Positions 61,409 through 64,000 of a stretch of 64,000 nucleotides of DNA are shown in pieces. The DNA is from Bryobacteraceae bacterium (GTDB taxonomy: Bacteria; Acidobacteriota; Terriglobia; Bryobacterales; Bryobacteraceae). How positions within the stretch are numbered: the stretch's first letter is position 1; every line of letters begins with the position of its first letter. The stretch covers positions 930,001 through 994,000 of the forward strand of contig JAWKHH010000001.1 of NCBI GenBank assembly GCA_041394945.1, read 5' to 3'. The notes under the pieces are model-generated. The model saw only the letters and a list, made by a program, of their open reading frames with translations. It was not told the DNA's origin and searched no databases. The position numbers were made by a program, and so were the translations under genes.

Positions 61409-64000
61409 ATGCCTCCACCCAGGCGCGGTCTTCGGCAGGGAGGCCAGAGGTCGCGTCATCAAGGCTAAGCGATTCGAGCACTCGCAGGACGAAAGCGGCT
61501 CGTCCGTCGGGCCAAGTCTCTGTAACGAAATCGTGAACCCGCGAACCCGGAGCCCACGTCCGGGCTGACGCATCCTCGAAGATTGCGCCCATGCCCCGAA
61601 GCTGAGTAACCGCGCTTTGCCAGTTTGCGTTGATCCTGGGTGCAAACAGAGCAATGCTTGTTCCCTGTGGAAGATGCGCGGCAGTGCCAACGAGGCGCAG
61701 CCACGTATCGCGCTCCGCGCCAGAGAGCCGCCGAGTTAGATAGCGAGGTTCAAGAGCGAAGAGCGCGGCGAGGCGAATGCGCGCAATGGGGGTTGGTCCT
61801 GGAAGTACTTTGATCAGAGCGGCGAGTTGGGCCAGCGCTGCCTCAGCGCTGTCGCTACTAGCCGCCCAGGCACCATCCGCACAATTCGACGGATCAACCA
61901 ACGGCCTGGACGTATGGAGCGGGCTGGCTGTCGCAGCTGGCGCCACTTCGCTTACTGCCATGCGATCCCAAGCTTCAAGGACAAGCCGACGTGTGCGGTA
62001 CTCGCCGAATTTCTTGATCTCGTTATTCTTCAGCACGCGGAAAGTCTCAGATGGGTAGTCCGCGCCCATCACGTCGGCGGGATCGAGGATGTAGCGCAGA
62101 TCGTCTCGGGCCAGACCGTATGCGCGCGCGTACCAGGCGTCGAGTTCGGCACGGAGCTGCGCTCGCCGAGATTCGTTCCAAGGAAAAGGTGCACCAGAGT
62201 AGCCGAGTTCGCGAGCGAAGGGAGCCATTGAGTGCGTTGTGTAGGTTAGCTCCAACACTCGCGAAGTTATCCACGTTATCTCATTAGGCGAATACTTGTC
62301 GGGTCCTGGTATTGGTAGTTGCTTCAGGACGTTTATCACGAGATGAGTGCCGCCAACTTTCTGTCGAACCACATAGTCGAGCACCAACGACGACAGGTTC
62401 CCCAGCAAGCAGGCCAGCGGCACAGAGTTCGTTACTGGCAACAAAAGGGGCGTCGTGTGCCCGACGGCCTGAAGCGGGAAGACGGATGCAATCAGTGTGC
62501 GTTCATTCGTGGCATTCGTGATGTCACGCCAGCCGAGGAGCCACTGGTGCTTCCAATCTCTTTCAGCGAGGCGGTTGCGAACGTCGCGTTCGGGGACCCA
62601 ATAGCGTGGACGAGGCTCGAATGCTGGATCCTCCCTTTCCGCGGCAGTGAGGTCACGCGTTTCTCCGGAGCCATCGTAAGTGCACCAGCGATGATCGAAC
62701 TGGTGGAGCATTTTCGCTTCGAGCAACGGCACGCAGCGGGGTTCGGGGTTGGTTCGAAACAAGCCGCTGTCGTTGGCCATGTGAAACATCGCCATGAAGG
62801 AAATCCCCCAGGGGTTACTGTGCGAGTCGCCATCGCGGATGAGCACGGGAACGCGGGAATAGATGTTGGCGGTCAGTTCGGCGTCACAACGAGAACGGAA
62901 TGTCGCGGCTGTCAAGGTGTTCGGATTGATGCGGGCGAGGGTTTCCCTAGTGAATGAGAACCGCCTAGTAGCTTCCTGCAATTGAGCAACTGCACGGAGC
63001 AGGAAGCAGAATACTGGATGCCGGATGCCATGACCGACAACAAGAAGGCAGAAGCGGAAGAAATGGTGGACGCCCGGAAAAATGAGTGCCTCATTGTCAA
63101 AAGAGTAAAGAGATGCGAGCTTCTGGCCGCGAATGAGATCCGAAAAGAAGCCGGCGGTGGAGGCGTCGGTTGATATGCCCGTCGGCATGATGAGTCCGCA
63201 GCGACCAGCGGCGGAATAGAGCTGCGTTCCTAACTCAGCAAAAAGTGAATAGGTATTGACGTCGCCCTTGCCCGTCAACGGAAAGCGTCCAGCTTCTCTC
63301 GCGAACACGGATGCCGCTTCGGCAGTCCGCTTGGCCTGTTCGAATTCGGCATAGAGGCGCCACTCTCTCGTTCCCTCTGCAGCATCTTTCAATTGCGAGA
63401 TCAGTCTGCCACGAACAGCAGCCGTCGGCGCAGTGGCGATCTCGGGTTCGCGGGAGGCAAAGAATTCCTGTTCCTGCAGTTTGATTCGCTCCCAAGGAGG
63501 GTTGCCAAGAACGACATCGAATCCACCGAGACTCATGATGTCGGGAAACTCCAATGGCCAATGGAAGACGCGAGCGTTGTCGGTTACCTCACGCACGACG
63601 CCTGCGAGGGGGCCGTAGATTCGTCGATCATTGAGGGTTTGCCAAATGTGATCCGTGGTTGGGATCATGGCCTCGCCGGCAACTCGCGGCGAGTCTATCT
63701 TGGGAAGTAGGAACGCCGCCACGTACAAGTCAGCGGCCAGCCGCCTGTTCCAGTAGTCGGGATCGGCCTTGGCCGCGGCCAGGCGCTTCTTCTTCTCCGC
63801 GATTTCCGCGGGGTTGTCCTCGGAAAGGGCGCGGACTGCCCTTAGTGACGTGACTAGGGGGCGAGTTGCGACTGCAGTTGGCTGACTCCCGGAGAAGTCG
63901 AACGAACTCTGCGGGCGATCGCGTTCAGCCTTGTTGCGCTTGTCAAAAAGCTTGGCCACGTCTTTGTTATCGCCAGCGAGCGGCTTGTACGCGGCGTCCG
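61398..64000 (-). CDS. Eco57I-type (class-I-like) DNA methylase/restriction protein, partial
   Basis: At least 867 codons. It runs off the window end in frame with no stop: codons upstream of GTG 63959 read DAAYKPLAGDNKDVAKLFD. It contains the methyltransferase motif GFDVVLGNPPWERIKL (NPPW), then NTYSLFAELGTQLYSAAGRC, a target-recognition-like middle (WVPERDVRNRLAERDWKHQW) and C-terminal helices. Typical of type IIG/BREX PglX-like or DISARM DrmMI-like adenine methylases. The N-terminal part lies beyond the window. It is coupled to the zinc-hook ATPase downstream. Confidence 0.85.
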   Translation of the reverse strand, partial: DAAYKPLAGDNKDVAKLFDKRNKAERDRPQSSFDFSGSQPTAVATRPLVTSLRAVRALSEDNPAEIAEKKKRLAAAKADPDYWNRRLAADLYVAAFLLPKIDSPRVAGEAMIPTTDHIWQTLNDRRIYGPLAGVVREVTDNARVFHWPLEFPDIMSLGGFDVVLGNPPWERIKLQEQEFFASREPEIATAPTAAVRGRLISQLKDAAEGTREWRLYAEFEQAKRTAEAASVFAREAGRFPLTGKGDVNTYSLFAELGTQLYSAAGRCGLIMPTGISTDASTAGFFSDLIRGQKLASLYSFDNEALIFPGVHHFFRFCLLVVGHGIRHPVFCFLLRAVAQLQEATRRFSFTRETLARINPNTLTAATFRSRCDAELTANIYSRVPVLIRDGDSHSNPWGISFMAMFHMANDSGLFRTNPEPRCVPLLEAKMLHQFDHRWCTYDGSGETRDLTAAEREDPAFEPRPRYWVPERDVRNRLAERDWKHQWLLGWRDITNATNERTLIASVFPLQAVGHTTPLLLPVTNSVPLACLLGNLSSLVLDYVVRQKVGGTHLVINVLKQLPIPGPDKYSPNEITWITSRVLELTYTTHSMAPFARELGYSGAPFPWNESRRAQLRAELDAWYARAYGLARDDLRYILDPADVMGADYPSETFRVLKNNEIKKFGEYRTRRLVLEAWDRMAVSEVAPAATASPLHTSRPLVDPSNCADGAWAASSDSAEAALAQLAALIKVLPGPTPIARIRLAALFALEPRYLTRRLSGAERDTWLRLVGTAAHLPQGTSIALFAPRINANWQSAVTQLRGMGAIFEDASARTWAPGSRVHDFVTETWPDGRAAFVLRVLESLSLDDATSGLPAEDRAWVEAYAA

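Overview
The window is about 60% GC, gene-dense and mosaic. A heterotrophic soil-type bacterium, most likely an acidobacterium of the Solibacter/Bryobacter kind, fits the gene content: secreted small proteins, TPR-CHAT proteins beside sigma factors, DUF362/prenyltransferase pairs and a rearranged Trb-type T4SS. The taxonomic call is inference; there is no rRNA or complete tRNA to support it.

Layout. 0-10.6 kb: a lytic transglycosylase/histidine kinase pair divergent from a sigma54 response regulator, small secreted proteins, a DUF2318 protein, a helix-hairpin-helix/nuclease-like protein, a frameshifted cytidylate-kinase-like/BON gene, a NosL-like protein and a 255-bp MITE-like element. 11-14.4 kb: an IS630 element, a mercury-type module (merR, MerC-like fusion, thioredoxin-like) and a broken DUF411 gene. 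14.5-16.7 kb: a large serine recombinase that reads out through a tRNA-3'-end-like sequence, a probable attachment site. 16.9-22.2 kb: a four-gene operon with overlapping starts (sigma factor, zinc-finger anti-sigma-like membrane protein, S41 peptidase, TPR-CHAT caspase-like protein). 22.5-34 kb: a probable defence island with HTH paralogues, the TcmP/DUF5131 pair, an Xis-SF2 helicase fusion divergent from a GHKL ATPase plus an AlbA_2-HEPN protein, and an Mrr-like nuclease. 34.2-36.2 kb: DUF362 and prenyltransferase-repeat genes. 36.3-50.7 kb: a T4SS cluster with MoxR, lytic transglycosylase, TrbG, TrbI, a tandem membrane AAA+ protein, three pilin-like paralogues, TrbD, TrbE (split), two TrbJ paralogues, TrbL (broken) and TrbF. 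No VirB11, VirD4 or relaxase is seen. 50.8-64 kb: a second defence block with a PIN/XRE-ImmA/DUF457 module, a CBASS locus, an HNH nuclease, a zinc-hook ATPase and a partial Eco57I-type methylase.

The clearest result is that the CBASS cGAS-like nucleotidyltransferase gene is interrupted by an IS21 element (54172-56945). Its exact ends and a 6-bp target duplication can be read. Removing the element and one duplication restores an in-frame gene of about 389 residues whose stop overlaps the start of an E2-like gene. An HNH-SAVED (Cap5-type) effector lies convergently next to it. This is a short type II CBASS disabled by transposition.

The best candidates for undescribed systems are the sigma/anti-sigma/S41/CHAT operon and the divergent helicase // GHKL-ATPase + AlbA_2-HEPN cassette. 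Several genes carry single-base frameshifts (cytidylate-kinase-like, DUF411, TrbE, TrbL). Whether these are real decay or sequencing indels cannot be decided from the sequence alone.
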